DNA of 64,000 nt from Lysobacteraceae bacterium 2PB (GTDB lineage: Bacteria; Pseudomonadota; Gammaproteobacteria; Xanthomonadales; Xanthomonadaceae). A program made the position numbers and the translations under genes. The DNA is taken from positions 1-64,000 of the forward strand of contig SCMT01000017.1 in the NCBI GenBank assembly GCA_005502915.1, given 5' to 3'. Every line of letters starts with the position of its first letter. The stretch's first letter is position 1. Under the pieces are notes generated by a model that was not told the DNA's origin, made no database searches, and was given only the letters and a program-made list of their open reading frames with translations. Positions 8,448 through 18,991 of the stretch are shown here, in pieces.

Positions 8448-10133
8448 ATGCGTTCGACTCCGGGCGAACGGGCCTGGCTCGCGGCTGCGTTCGCGGTCGC
8501 GGCCCTGGTCGCGCTGCCGCTGGGGGCGCTGCTGTGGACGGCGGTGCAGGGCAGTGCCGGGCTGTGGTCGCACCTGGCCGAGCACGTGCTGCCGCAGGCG
8601 ACCTGGAACACCCTGCTGCTGCTCGTCGGCGTGGCCGCCGTGGCGGTGCCGGTCGGCACGGTCTGCGCCTGGCTGGTCAGCGCCTACGACTTCCCCGGCC
8701 GCCGCCTGTTCGGCTGGGCGCTGCTGCTGCCGCTGGCGGTGCCGACCTACATCGTCGCCTTCGCCTATCTCGACCTCTCGCATCCGCTGGGTCCGCTGCA
8801 GACCGTGCTGCGCGCGATGCTCGGCTACGACAGCCCGCGCGACTTCCGCCTGCCGGACCTGCGCTCGCTGCCCGCCTGCATCGTCCTGCTCGGCCTGGTG
8901 CTGTACCCGTACGTCTACCTCACGGTGCGTGCGATGTTCGCCTTGCAGGCCGCGAGCCTCGTCGAGGCCGCGCGTTCGCTGGGCGTCGGCGGCGCGGCGC
9001 TGTTCGTGCGCGTGGCGCTGCCGCTGGCGCGGCCGGCGATCGCGGTCGGCGCGGCGCTGGTGCTGCTCGAAACGCTCAACGACATCGGCGCGTCCGAGTT
9101 CCTCGGCGTGAAGACGCTGACCGTCGCCGTCTACACCACCTGGGTGACGCGCAGCGACCTGCCCGGCGCGGCGCAGATCGCGCTGGCGATGCTGGCGGTC
9201 GTGATCCTGGCCCTGGCGCTGGAGCGCTTCGGTCGCCGGCGCCAGCGCTATGCCGGCGGCGGCCGCGCGCGTCCGCTGGTGACGCAACGTTTGCGTGGCG
9301 TTCCCGCACTGCTGGCGATGGCGGCCTGCGCGCTGCCGGTGCTGCTCGGCTTCGTCGCGCCTGCCGCGCACCTGGCGGTCGAGGCCCTGGAGCGCCTGCG
9401 CGGCGAGGGCATCTCGCCGCAGCTCTGGGCCAGCGCCGGCAACACGCTGCGGATCGCGGCCTTCGCCACCGTGACCACGCTCGCCGCCGCCCTGGCGCTG
9501 GTCTGGGCGATGCGGCTGGCGAATGCGCGTCGCCGCGGTGTCGCAGCCGGCTTCGCGCTGCGCGTGGGCAGCCTCGGCTACGCCCTGCCGGGCACGGTGC
9601 TGGCCATCGCCCTGCTGGCCCCGGCGGCCGGCATCGACCAGGCGCTGTTCGCGCTGTCCGAAGGCACGCCGCTGCTCATGGGCAGCCTGACCCTGCTGGT
9701 CCTCGCCTGCACGGTCCGCTTCCTCGCCATCGCCACCGGCGGCCTGGAGGCGGGGCTGGCGCGCATTCCGCCCTCGCTCGATCAGGCCGCGCGCGGCCTC
9801 GGCGCGGGTCCGACGGCGAGCCTGTGGCGGGTCCACCTGCCGCTGCTGCGCCCGGCGCTGGCCGCCGCGGCGATGCTGGTCTTCGTCGACGCGATGAAGG
9901 AGCTGCCGGCGACCCTGATGCTGCGGCCGCTCAACGTCGACACCCTGGCGACCTGGCTGTACGCCGAGGCCGCGCGTGGTACCTATGAGGAGGGCGCGGT
10001 CGCCGCGCTGCTGATCGTGCTGGCGGGACTGCCCGCCGTGGTGCTGCTGGCGCGCAGCGGATTCGATGTCGCTCCGGCGCCCACGCTTGCCACCGCACCT
10101 GCCAGCGCCTCCGAATCCCGTCTTTCGCCATGA
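8448..10133 (+). CDS. Fe(3+) ABC transporter permease (FbpB-like, fused double permease)
   Basis: 561 residues from ATG 8448. Two binding-protein-dependent permease halves are visible, each with about six membrane segments and an EAA-like loop: ASLVEAARSLGVGGAALF in the first half and PSLDQAARGLGAGPTASLW in the second, each followed by an LPLxRPA motif. This duplicated arrangement is typical of the FbpB/SfuB iron permeases. It lies between the binding protein and the ATPase and overlaps the ATPase start by 4 bases (ATGA), so translation is coupled. Confidence 0.92.
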   Translation: MRSTPGERAWLAAAFAVAALVALPLGALLWTAVQGSAGLWSHLAEHVLPQATWNTLLLLVGVAAVAVPVGTVCAWLVSAYDFPGRRLFGWALLLPLAVPTYIVAFAYLDLSHPLGPLQTVLRAMLGYDSPRDFRLPDLRSLPACIVLLGLVLYPYVYLTVRAMFALQAASLVEAARSLGVGGAALFVRVALPLARPAIAVGAALVLLETLNDIGASEFLGVKTLTVAVYTTWVTRSDLPGAAQIALAMLAVVILALALERFGRRRQRYAGGGRARPLVTQRLRGVPALLAMAACALPVLLGFVAPAAHLAVEALERLRGEGISPQLWASAGNTLRIAAFATVTTLAAALALVWAMRLANARRRGVAAGFALRVGSLGYALPGTVLAIALLAPAAGIDQALFALSEGTPLLMGSLTLLVLACTVRFLAIATGGLEAGLARIPPSLDQAARGLGAGPTASLWRVHLPLLRPALAAAAMLVFVDAMKELPATLMLRPLNVDTLATWLYAEAARGTYEEGAVAALLIVLAGLPAVVLLARSGFDVAPAPTLATAPASASESRLSP

Positions 10134-11164
10134 ACCCGACGATGCCCGATCCCATGCCGACCACTGCGACCGTGCCCCTGCTCGACCTCGAAGCGGTGAC
10201 CGTGGTCCACCCCGGCGCGGTCGGCGCGCGGCCGACCGTCGACGGCCTGTCGCTGCGCCTGGCACGCGGCGAGATCGGCTGCCTGCTCGGTGCGTCCGGC
10301 TGCGGCAAGACCACGGTGCTGCGCGCCATCGCCGGTTTCGAGCCGCTGCGTGGCGGGCGCATCGCGCTCGACGGCCGGGAGATCGCCGGCCTCGGCACGG
10401 GCCTGCCGCCCGAGGCGCGTCGGATCGGCATGATGTTCCAGGACTACGCGCTGTTCCCGCACCTCGATGCGGCGGCGAACGTCGCGTTCGGCCTGCACGC
10501 GCTGCCCCGCGCCGTGCGTGCGTCGCGGGCGAGGGACCTGCTCGCCCTGGTCGGCCTGGCCGATCGCGCCTCGGCCTATCCGCACGAGCTGTCCGGCGGC
10601 CAGCAGCAGCGCGTGGCGCTGGCCCGCGCGCTGGCGCCGGAGCCGCTGCTGGTGCTGCTCGACGAACCGTTCTCGAACCTCGACGTGGAGATCCGCGGCC
10701 GGCTGGCCGAGGACACCCGCGCCTTGCTCAAGTCCGCCGGCGCCACCGCCCTGCTGGTGGTGCACGACCAGGCCGAAGCCTTCGCCATGGCCGACCGCAT
10801 CGGCGTGATGGCCGAAGGCCGTATCCTGCAGTGGGATGCGCCCGAGGCGCTCTACGCCCGCCCCCGCGACCGCCGGGTCGCCGGCTTCGTCGGGCAGGGC
10901 GACTGGCTGCGCAGCGAGACCCTGGGCCTGGGGGAGGGCGCCGACCTGCGCGTCCGCCCCGGGCAGCTGGTCCACGACCCGGCCGGGCCGCTGTCCGCGC
11001 AACTGGTCTCCGCACGCTTCCTCGGCCCGCAGCACCTGGCCAGGGTGCGTTTCGACACCGGCGAGACCGCCGAGATCGCGCTCGATGCCGCCACGGCGAC
11101 GCGCATCGGCGAACGCCTGTCCCTGCGCCTGGCGGGCGAACCGCTGCGCTTCCCGCGCGGGTGA
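10130..11164 (+). CDS. Fe(3+) ABC transporter ATP-binding protein (FbpC-like)
   Basis: 344 residues. Walker A GASGCGKTT, Q-loop MMFQDYALFPH, signature LSGGQQQR, Walker B LLVLLDEPFSNLD and switch histidine LLVVHDQ are all present and in order. The C-terminal about 100 residues form a TOBE-like domain (VRPGQLVHD, then two short beta repeats), as in CUT2/FbpC-type importers. It powers iron uptake with the two preceding genes. A 48-base gap containing a CATAAT box then leads to tgt. Confidence 0.93.
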   Translation: MNPTMPDPMPTTATVPLLDLEAVTVVHPGAVGARPTVDGLSLRLARGEIGCLLGASGCGKTTVLRAIAGFEPLRGGRIALDGREIAGLGTGLPPEARRIGMMFQDYALFPHLDAAANVAFGLHALPRAVRASRARDLLALVGLADRASAYPHELSGGQQQRVALARALAPEPLLVLLDEPFSNLDVEIRGRLAEDTRALLKSAGATALLVVHDQAEAFAMADRIGVMAEGRILQWDAPEALYARPRDRRVAGFVGQGDWLRSETLGLGEGADLRVRPGQLVHDPAGPLSAQLVSARFLGPQHLARVRFDTGETAEIALDAATATRIGERLSLRLAGEPLRFPRG

Positions 11165-11177
11165 TGGCCATGGCTGA

Positions 11178-12341
<1,164 letters not shown>

Positions 12342-12434
12342 ACTTTTCCCGGATCGACCGGTCATGGAAAGGTCGCCGGCGCCGCATGGCCCGGCCGGGG
12401 GAGGGGTCGAACGCGCCAAGGCCCGCCCGCATGG

Positions 12435-12440
12435 CATAAT
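12435..12440 (+). promoter_or_regulatory. Possible -10 box before yajC
   Basis: CATAAT lies 31 bases before the yajC start in a 129-base gap after tgt. No clear -35 is visible, so this is a weak pattern call. Confidence 0.3.
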
Positions 12441-12470
12441 CCGGCGTTAATTTTCGTTCACGGATCCGAA

Positions 12471-12812
12471 ATGAACCTGCTCGACCTGATCATCTCCCCC
12501 GCGCACGCCCAGGCCGCCGGCGCGCCCGCCGGCCCCGGCATGGGCAGCCTGCTCCTGCCGATCGCCCTGCTCGCCGTCATGTACTTCATCATGATCCGCC
12601 CGCAGATGAAGCGCGCCAAGGAACACCGCGCGATGCTCGACAAGCTCGCCAAGGGCGACGAGGTGATCACCAGCGGCGGCATCGCCGGCGTGATCCGCGA
12701 CCTCGGCGACAGCTTCATCACCGTCGAAGTCGCCGATGGCGTGACGATCCGCGTGCAGAAGGGCGCGATCGGCCACGTCCTGCCCAAGGGCACCCTGAAG
12801 TCGTCGCAGTAA
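12471..12812 (+). CDS. yajC: Preprotein translocase accessory subunit YajC
   Basis: 113 residues with a single membrane helix (about 24-42, LLLPIALLAVMYFIMIRPQ). The conserved FIMIRPQMKRAKEH follows, then a small soluble domain with GDEVITSGGIAGVI. YajC joins SecD and SecF in the inner membrane and assists SecYEG. It precedes secD by 66 bases in the classical yajC-secD-secF order. Confidence 0.96.
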   Translation: MNLLDLIISPAHAQAAGAPAGPGMGSLLLPIALLAVMYFIMIRPQMKRAKEHRAMLDKLAKGDEVITSGGIAGVIRDLGDSFITVEVADGVTIRVQKGAIGHVLPKGTLKSSQ

Positions 12813-12878
12813 TGACGTCCCTCTGACCTTCCGTCCACCCCGATGCGGCCGGTCGCAGGACCGGACGCGGTGCTCGTC

Positions 12879-14783
12879 ATGCTCGAATATTCCCGCTGGA
12901 AATATGCCATCGTCCTGATCGTGGTGCTGGTCAGCGCGCTCTACGCGCTGCCCAACATCTACCCGCAGGATCCCTCCGTGCAGATCTCCGCCAGCCGTGG
13001 CGCCAAGGTCGACGACGCGCTGAAGCAGCGCGTCGCGCAGACCCTGGACAAGGCCGGCCTCAAGCCGAAGGAGATCGAGCTGCAGGGCGAGAACCTGCTG
13101 GTCCGCACCGTCGATCCCGATGCGCAGAGCAAGAGCGCCGACGCGCTGCGCGATGCGCTCGGCAACAACTACACGGTCGCGCTGAATCTCGCGTCGAACG
13201 TGCCGGACTGGCTGACCGCGATCGGCGCGCGCCCGATGGCCCTGGGCCTCGACCTGCAGGGCGGCGTGCACTTCCTCATGGAAGTGGACCGCAAGGCGGC
13301 GATCGACAAGCGTTTCGATGCCTACCTCGAAGACGTCCGAGTGAAGTTGCGCGACGCTGGCGTCGGTTACGAATCGGTCGAGCGCAGCGGCGAGCGCGGC
13401 ATCTGGATCACCCTCAACCGCGCCGCCGACCTGCAGAAGGCGCAGGGCCTGGTGCAGCAGTCGCTCACCGCCAGCGCCACCGACACCGGCAGCGCTGGTT
13501 TCGTCGCTCCGAACGCCTTCAACGTGGACGCGTCGGGCAACCTCATCAAGGTGCAGGTCTCCGAAGAGATCGTGCGCGGCATGACGCTCAACGCGATCGA
13601 ACAGAACCTCGGCACGCTGCGTAACCGCATCAACGCGCTGGGCGTCGCCGAACCGGTGATCCAGCGCCAGGGCGCGGACCGCATCCTCATCCAGCTGCCG
13701 GGCGTGCAGGACACCGCCGCCGCCAAGCGCATGCTCGGCGCGACCGCGACCCTGGAATATCGCGGCGTATACGAAGGCAATGCCCTCGAAGCGCGCGAGA
13801 CCGGCAACGTGCCGGCCGGCGCGCGCCTGTACGAAAGCCGCGACCTCGGTCCCGACGGCAAGCCCTCGCCGGTGCTGCTCAACAAGCGCATCATCGTGTC
13901 CGGCGAGGACATGGTCGACGCGCGCAGCTCGGTCGACCAGAACGGCCTGCCGGCCGTGCAGGTCTCGCTCAACAGCTCGGGTGGCCAGCGCATGCTGCAG
14001 TTCACCACCGAGAACGTGAACAAGCCGATGGCGGTGGTCTACATCGAGCGCGTGCCGGTCTCGCGCATGATCGACGGCAAGGAAGTGCGGAGCTTCCAGG
14101 TGAAGGAGCAGGTCATCTCCGTCGCCAACGTCAACGAACCGTTCGGCAAGAACTTCATCACCACCGGTCTGGAGCGCAAGGAAGCGGAAGATCTTTCCAA
14201 GCTGCTGCGCGCCGGCGCCCTGGCCGCGCCGATGGATTTCGTCGAAGAGCGCACCGTCGGTCCGAGCCTCGGCAAGCAGAACGTCGAGCGCGGCCTGAAG
14301 GCCGTGGCTTTCTCCTTCCTCTTCGCGCTGGCGTTCTTCCTGATCTACTACCGCATGTTCGGCCTCGTGACCTGCCTCGCGCTGCTGCTGAACCTGCTGA
14401 TGGTCTTCGCGCTGATGTCGGTGTTCGGCGCGACCATGAGCCTGCCCGGCCTGGCCGGCATCGCGCTCACCGTGGGCATGTCGGTGGACGCCAACGTGCT
14501 GATCAACGAGCGCATACGCGAGGAGCTGCGAGCGGGGCTGCCGCCATTGACGGCGATCTCCGAAGGCTACGACCGCGCATCGGGCACCATCCTCGACGCC
14601 AACATCACGGCGTTCCTGGCCGGCCTGGCGATGTTCGTGTTCGGCACCGGTCCGCTGAAGGGCTTCGGCATCACCACGATGCTGGGCATCGCGACCTCGG
14701 CCTATACCGCCGTTTCGGTGTCGCGCGCCATCGCCACGCTGATCTACGGTCGTCGTCGCAAACTGCAGTCCATCGCGATCTGA
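12879..14783 (+). CDS. secD: Protein translocase subunit SecD
   Basis: 634 residues from ATG 12879 (MLEYSRWKYAIVLI). GTG 12870 and ATG 12843 are in frame but give an unusual N terminus. There is one membrane helix at the start, a long periplasmic domain containing GLDLQGGVHFLMEV and RINALGVAEPVIQRQG, then five C-terminal helices with the conserved GMSVDANVLINERIREEL motif. With SecF it uses proton motive force to complete protein export. It is followed by secF 13 bases later. Confidence 0.96.
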   Translation: MLEYSRWKYAIVLIVVLVSALYALPNIYPQDPSVQISASRGAKVDDALKQRVAQTLDKAGLKPKEIELQGENLLVRTVDPDAQSKSADALRDALGNNYTVALNLASNVPDWLTAIGARPMALGLDLQGGVHFLMEVDRKAAIDKRFDAYLEDVRVKLRDAGVGYESVERSGERGIWITLNRAADLQKAQGLVQQSLTASATDTGSAGFVAPNAFNVDASGNLIKVQVSEEIVRGMTLNAIEQNLGTLRNRINALGVAEPVIQRQGADRILIQLPGVQDTAAAKRMLGATATLEYRGVYEGNALEARETGNVPAGARLYESRDLGPDGKPSPVLLNKRIIVSGEDMVDARSSVDQNGLPAVQVSLNSSGGQRMLQFTTENVNKPMAVVYIERVPVSRMIDGKEVRSFQVKEQVISVANVNEPFGKNFITTGLERKEAEDLSKLLRAGALAAPMDFVEERTVGPSLGKQNVERGLKAVAFSFLFALAFFLIYYRMFGLVTCLALLLNLLMVFALMSVFGATMSLPGLAGIALTVGMSVDANVLINERIREELRAGLPPLTAISEGYDRASGTILDANITAFLAGLAMFVFGTGPLKGFGITTMLGIATSAYTAVSVSRAIATLIYGRRRKLQSIAI

Positions 14784-14796
14784 GGGAGCCAGAGTC

Positions 14797-15756
14797 ATGA
14801 AACCGTTCAATGTGTTCCCTTACGACAGCAAGATCGATTTCATGCGCCTGCGCATGATCTCGCTGACCGTCGCGGCGCTGATCATGTTCGCCGCGATCGG
14901 CGGCATGGTCTTCAAGGGCTTCAATTTCGCGCTGGACTTCACCGGCGGCGTCGGCGTCGAACTGGCCTACGACAAGCCGGTCGACGTGGATGGCGTCCGC
15001 GAGCGCCTGGAGGCCGCAGGCTTCGAGAACGCCCAGGTGCAGACCTTCGGCACCGGCAGGGAACTGCTGGTTCGCCTGCGCGACGATTCCACCAAGAAGA
15101 ACTCGACCGGCGACCATGCGTCGAGCCTGGCCGAGAAGGTGCGTGTTGCCGCATCGGAGCAGGGCAACCCGGCGCGCATGATGCGCAGCTCGGAGATCAG
15201 CGCCCAGGTCGGCAAGGAACTGGCCTGGGACGGCCTGCTTGCGCTGGTCTTCGTGGTCGTCGGCTTCCTGATGTACATCACGATGCGCTTCGAGCTGAAG
15301 TTCGCGGTCGCGGCGATCATCACCACCCTGCACGACGTGGTCGTGGTCATCGGCTGGTTCGCGCTGAGCGGGCACGAGTTCGATCTCACCGTGCTGGCCG
15401 GCATCCTGTCGGTGATGGGCTTCTCGATCAACGACACCATCGTCGTCTTCGACCGCGTCCGCGAGAACTTCCGTGGCATGCGCGCGGACCCCTACGAAAT
15501 CCTCAACCGTTCGGTCAACCAGACCCTGTCGCGTACGGTCATCACGTCGTTCGTGGCCTTCCTCACCGTGTTCGCGCTGTATCTCTACGGCGGCGGCTCG
15601 CTGCAGGGCATGGCCGAGTCGCAGATGATCGGCATCATCATCGGTACCCTGTCGACGATCTTCGTCGCCTGTCCGCTGCTGATGTGGCTGGGCGTGACCA
15701 AGCAGGACCTGATGCCGAAGGCGAAGGACGAAGCCGAGCTGGCGCGTCGTCCCTGA
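14797..15756 (+). CDS. secF: Protein translocase subunit SecF
   Basis: 319 residues. First helix, then FALDFTGGVGVEL, a short periplasmic domain and five more helices. The signature GFSINDTIVVFDRVREN lies at about residues 222-238, the motif equivalent to the SecD one, and is important for proton coupling. GGAGCC precedes the start. This is the last gene of the yajC-secDF operon, ending 27 bases before a strong terminator. Confidence 0.96.
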   Translation: MKPFNVFPYDSKIDFMRLRMISLTVAALIMFAAIGGMVFKGFNFALDFTGGVGVELAYDKPVDVDGVRERLEAAGFENAQVQTFGTGRELLVRLRDDSTKKNSTGDHASSLAEKVRVAASEQGNPARMMRSSEISAQVGKELAWDGLLALVFVVVGFLMYITMRFELKFAVAAIITTLHDVVVVIGWFALSGHEFDLTVLAGILSVMGFSINDTIVVFDRVRENFRGMRADPYEILNRSVNQTLSRTVITSFVAFLTVFALYLYGGGSLQGMAESQMIGIIIGTLSTIFVACPLLMWLGVTKQDLMPKAKDEAELARRP

Positions 15757-15783
15757 TTCCGGGCTGCATCGCACCACGAAAAA

Positions 15784-15811
15784 GGCCGCGCAGCGATGCG
15801 CGGCCTTTTTT
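15784..15811 (+). terminator. Intrinsic terminator after secF
   Basis: GGCCGCGCA and TGCGCGGCC form a perfect 9-bp stem with a GCGA loop, followed by six T residues. An A-run precedes the stem, so it may work in both directions. Confidence 0.9.
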
Positions 15812-15932
15812 CATTGATGCCTTTTCCTCGCTCTGGCAGCGCGGAGCTTGCTGCGCCCGGTCTTCGGAGGCACTTCATCGGCCGGATTCGACCGGGGCAA
15901 TCTCCACTGTCGTCTCCGCTGCAAGGGCCGCG

Positions 15933-16568
15933 TCAGCCCATCTGCGGCCAGGCGTTGACGATCTTGCAGAACAGTTCGGCGGTGCGTTCGGTGTCGTACA
16001 CGGCGGAGTGGGCTTCCTCGCTGTTCCAGCTCAGGCCGGCGGCCATCACGGCGCGGGCGAGTACGGTCTGGCCGTAGGCGATGCCGGCGAGGCTGACGGT
16101 GTCGAACACGCTGAACGGGTGGAACGGGTTGCGCTTGTGCTGGGTGCGCGCGACGGCCGCGTTGAGGAAGTTCAGGTCGAAGTGGGCGTTGTGGCCGACC
16201 AGGATCGCGCGCTGGCAGTCGTGCTTGCGCACGGCGGCGCGCACGGTGGCGAAGACGTGGTCCAGCGCGTCCTTCTCGGGCTTGGCGAGGCGGAACGGGT
16301 GGTCCAGCTTGATGCCGGTGACCTGCAGCGACTTGGGGTCGATCTCGGTGCCGGGCGCCGGGATGAGGTGGGCGCTGGCGATGTCGCCGGGCACCAGACG
16401 GCCCTCGTCGTCGAGGTCGACCGGCTGGACCGCGATTTCGAGCAGCGCATGGCGGTTCCAGTCGAAACCGCCGGTCTCGACGTCCACCACGACAGGGAGA
16501 TAGCCCCGGAAGCGTTCGGACATCTTTCTGCGGACGAGGGGGACGGAAGCCACGGGTGTTTCGCTCAT
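15933..16568 (-). CDS. rnt: Ribonuclease T
   Basis: 211 residues from ATG 16568 ([10 protein letters not shown]). DEDD exonuclease motifs are present: [10 protein letters not shown] (Exo I Asp and Glu), [13 protein letters not shown] (Exo II) and [14 protein letters not shown] (Exo III with the DEDDh histidine). Length matches RNase T, which trims tRNA and other stable RNA 3' ends as a dimer. It is a separate minus-strand transcription unit, convergent with secF. The 120 bases between it and the secF terminator hold no gene. Confidence 0.93.
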   Translation of the reverse strand: MSETPVASVPLVRRKMSERFRGYLPVVVDVETGGFDWNRHALLEIAVQPVDLDDEGRLVPGDIASAHLIPAPGTEIDPKSLQVTGIKLDHPFRLAKPEKDALDHVFATVRAAVRKHDCQRAILVGHNAHFDLNFLNAAVARTQHKRNPFHPFSVFDTVSLAGIAYGQTVLARAVMAAGLSWNSEEAHSAVYDTERTAELFCKIVNAWPQMG

Positions 16569-16644
16569 GCGCGAAAGGGTAGCAGACCCGTCCATGCCGC
16601 CGGATGGCGGAGTCGCGAACCGGTCGACACAGGGGCCCTGCGTT

Positions 16645-17436
16645 TCAGGCCGCGGTACCCAGCAGCGTGCCCTCGGCGCGCAGGATGGCGAGCATGCGTG
16701 CGCCCTCGGCCACGAATGCGTCGGTATCCGGCGCCCCGGCCTCGGCGGCGAGGGCGCGCAGCTGCGCCTCGCCGGACAGCGCCGGCATCTCCTCCAGCCG
16801 CTGCAGCAGGCGGAACACCAGCGGCGTGAGCGCGTGGAAGCTGACGCTGCCGTCGGGTTCGCGGCGCAGCATCAGCAGGGTCGGGGTCTCGGGTGGTGTG
16901 TCGGGCAGGTAGTCCGGACCGATGCTGTGGACCGGCCAGGCGTAGGCCAGCGGCCAGGCCAGCGGCGAGACCACCGGCGCGCCGGCCAGCAGGTCGCCGT
17001 CCGGGTCGTGCGCGACGTCCTCGATGCGGGCTTCGCTGATTTGCAGGGCCAGCTCGACCCATTCGTAATGCGCCAGTTCGCGCTGCCAGGGCGGGTCATC
17101 GCGGCCGGCATCGGTCCCGGCACGGGCGTCGAGGTAGCGCATGAACTCGCGCGCCAGTTCGGTGAACAGCGGGGTCTGGCAGTCGTGGTCGCGGTAGAAG
17201 TCGCGGATCAGCGCGCGCCAGCCCGCCTCGCCGTGGATGCGGCGCAGCACCGGGAAATTGCCTGCGAGCAGGCTCTCGACGTTGTTGAAGAACAGGTCGC
17301 GGTAGATCTTCAGCCGGCGCTCTTCGATGCCGGGCGGCGGCGGGACGCGATCCGGGTCGCGGATGTGCGCGGCCAGCGCGTCCTGCTGCGCGGCGAGGCT
17401 GTCGGCCTCAGGCTGCGCGACGGGTTCAGGCGGCAT
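16645..17436 (-). CDS. bufC: DUF2063 partner protein of a MNIO enzyme (BufC/HvfC-type)
   Basis: 263 residues from ATG 17436, which has GGGAG at good spacing; ATG 17454 is an alternative. The N-terminal helical domain with [24 protein letters not shown] is characteristic of DUF2063, the partner that binds the leader of MNIO-modified peptides and docks it on the enzyme. The C-terminal half ([15 protein letters not shown] and on) is the usual second domain. The start overlaps the end of the MNIO gene by 11 bases, so translation is coupled. The symbol follows the bufferin operon naming and is an inference from family and order. Confidence 0.82.
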   Translation of the reverse strand: MPPEPVAQPEADSLAAQQDALAAHIRDPDRVPPPPGIEERRLKIYRDLFFNNVESLLAGNFPVLRRIHGEAGWRALIRDFYRDHDCQTPLFTELAREFMRYLDARAGTDAGRDDPPWQRELAHYEWVELALQISEARIEDVAHDPDGDLLAGAPVVSPLAWPLAYAWPVHSIGPDYLPDTPPETPTLLMLRREPDGSVSFHALTPLVFRLLQRLEEMPALSGEAQLRALAAEAGAPDTDAFVAEGARMLAILRAEGTLLGTAA

Positions 17437-18280
17437 GCCGCTGCTCCCGCGCACCGGCAGCGGCGATGCGGCGACGGACCTGGCCGAGTTCGTCGAGCAG
17501 GTCCTCGAACGGCGGCAGGTTGAAATCGCGCTCCAGCAGGGTCGGGCGTGGACCGAAGCGGCGATACGCCTCTTCGAGCAGGTCCCAGACCTGGGCGTTG
17601 ACCGCGCTGCCGTGGGTGTCGACCTTGAGGTCGTCGGCTTCGTCGTAGTGGCCGGCGACGTGGATGTAGGCGATGCGTTCGCCGGGTAGCGCGGCGAGGT
17701 AGTCGGACGGGTCGTAGCGATGGTTGGTCGCGTTGACCACGATATTGTTCACGTCGAGCAACAGCAGGCAGTCGGCCTCGGCCAGCACGGCGTTGACGAA
17801 ATCGATCTCGCGCATCTTCTGGAAGGGCGCGGCGTAGTAGGAAATGTTCTCGATCGCGATCCGCTGGCCGAGGATGTCCTGCACGCGGCGGATGCGCGCG
17901 GCGACATGGGCCACGGATTCCTCGCTGAAAGGCAGGGGCAGCAGGTCGTAGAGCTGGCCGCGGCTGTCGCCGCAGGCGCTGAGGTGTTCGCTGTAGAGCG
18001 GGCAGCGATGGGTGTCCATGAACCGGCGGACCTTGGCAAGGAAGGTCTCGTCGAGCGGTGCGGGGCCACCGACCGACAGCGACAGGCCGTGGCAGACCAC
18101 CGGGTAGCGCGAGGCCAGGTCGTCGAAGCCGTCGCCGAGCGCGCCGCCGACGCCGATCCAGTTCTCGGGCGCGACTTCGATGAAGTCGAAGCGGCCGCTG
18201 GCCGCCCGGCGCATGTCGGGCAGCAGCGTGCGGCGCAGGCCGAGACCGGCAGAGTCGGGTGCGAGGGGTGTCGGCGTCAT
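17426..18280 (-). CDS. bufB: MNIO (DUF692) peptide-modifying iron enzyme (BufB/HvfB-type)
   Basis: 284 residues, TIM-barrel DUF692 family. Visible conserved pieces are [71 protein letters not shown] and ERDFNLP. The His, Glu, Asp and Asn residues in these motifs are the family's iron ligands. Members related to MbnB and to HvfB/BufB oxidise cysteines of EGKCG-type peptides to sulfur heterocycles that bind copper. It lies directly between the EGKCG precursor gene and the DUF2063 partner. Confidence 0.93.
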   Translation of the reverse strand: MTPTPLAPDSAGLGLRRTLLPDMRRAASGRFDFIEVAPENWIGVGGALGDGFDDLASRYPVVCHGLSLSVGGPAPLDETFLAKVRRFMDTHRCPLYSEHLSACGDSRGQLYDLLPLPFSEESVAHVAARIRRVQDILGQRIAIENISYYAAPFQKMREIDFVNAVLAEADCLLLLDVNNIVVNATNHRYDPSDYLAALPGERIAYIHVAGHYDEADDLKVDTHGSAVNAQVWDLLEEAYRRFGPRPTLLERDFNLPPFEDLLDELGQVRRRIAAAGAREQRHAA

Positions 18281-18388
18281 CGTTCGAACGTTGGAATCAC
18301 AGGAGCGAAGGGCGGGTGCATGGCGACCGCCCGGTGGGCCGCCGTCGCCGACGGCGGCCCTGCGTCTGGATCGATCAGCGCGTGCGGA

Positions 18389-18907
18389 TCAGATCGAACC
18401 GCCGCACTTGCCCTCGCCGCACTTGCCTTCGGCGGCCTTCTTGTCGCCACCGCACTTGCCTTCGCCGCCCTTGGCACCGCCGCACTTGCCTTCACCGCAC
18501 TTGCCTTCGTGCGCGGCCTTCATTTCGGCGGCGCTGATGAAGCCATCCTTGTTGGTGTCGTGCTTGGCGAAATTGCCGCCGCCGTTCTTGTGCGCGGCGT
18601 CGTATTCGGCCTTCGAGATCTTGCCGTCCTTGTTGGTGTCCATCTTGGCCATCATGCCTTCGCCGCACTTGCCCTCACCGCACTTGCCTTCGGCGGCCTT
18701 CGCGCCACCGCACTTGCCTTCGCCGCACTTGCCTTCAGTCGGCTTGGCGCCGCCGCAGTTGCCTTCGACCGCCTTCGCGGCCGCATCGGCGCCGAGCAGG
18801 TAGCCCTGGGCCAGGTGGGTCGAGGCGAAGGTGGAGCCGGCGAGCAGCAGGCCGCCGGCGAGGGTGGCAGCGGCAAGGGCGACGGGTTTCTTGTGGTTGT
18901 TCGACAT
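18389..18907 (-). CDS. EGKCG-repeat RiPP precursor with embedded EF-hand pair (bufferin/HvfA-type)
   Basis: 172 residues from ATG 18907, with AGGAGAGA just upstream. The N-terminal signal-like segment is MSNNHKKPVALAAATLAGG and on, about residues 1-30. The rest carries nine EGKCG motifs plus one EGNCG, and its ten cysteines are confined to these motifs. Five motifs come before and five after an EF-hand pair whose loops read DTNKDGKISKAE and DTNKDGFISAAE, both with Ca-coordinating residues at positions 1, 3, 5, 9 and 12. EGKCG is the known core motif modified by DUF692/DUF2063 pairs, which follow it here. The product is probably an exported copper-binding peptide; the calcium-binding insertion is unusual. 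The coding DNA is itself repetitive. Confidence 0.85.
   Translation of the reverse strand: MSNNHKKPVALAAATLAGGLLLAGSTFASTHLAQGYLLGADAAAKAVEGNCGGAKPTEGKCGEGKCGGAKAAEGKCGEGKCGEGMMAKMDTNKDGKISKAEYDAAHKNGGGNFAKHDTNKDGFISAAEMKAAHEGKCGEGKCGGAKGGEGKCGGDKKAAEGKCGEGKCGGSI
18404..18760. repeat. Short direct repeats encoding EGKCG motifs
   Basis: Near-identical 15-21 base units of the type CTTGCCTTCGCCGCACTTGC recur in two blocks (about 18404-18512 and 18655-18760), separated by the EF-hand coding part. They follow codon phase of the precursor gene and are not a CRISPR array or an intergenic repeat. Such tracts could gain or lose units by slippage. Confidence 0.8.
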
Positions 18908-18991
18908 CGGGTCTCTCCTGAGTGGTGGTGGAACGTCTTGGCGGGGTCTCGGAATGCGAGGGCACACCCTGGGGCATGCCGCGGGGTAGGG

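Noticed and set aside
8379-10265. 628-codon minus-strand frame rich in Gln, Arg and Ala
   Set aside because: Antisense to the iron permease gene; composition reflects reverse-read hydrophobic codons.
18404-18760. CRISPR-like regular short repeats
   Set aside because: The units follow codon phase, encode EGKCG, have no unique spacers of constant length, and no cas genes are nearby.
18180-18803. Plus-strand frame rich in HLPSPHLPS repeats
   Set aside because: It is simply the opposite-strand reading of the EGKCG repeat gene and has no ribosome site.
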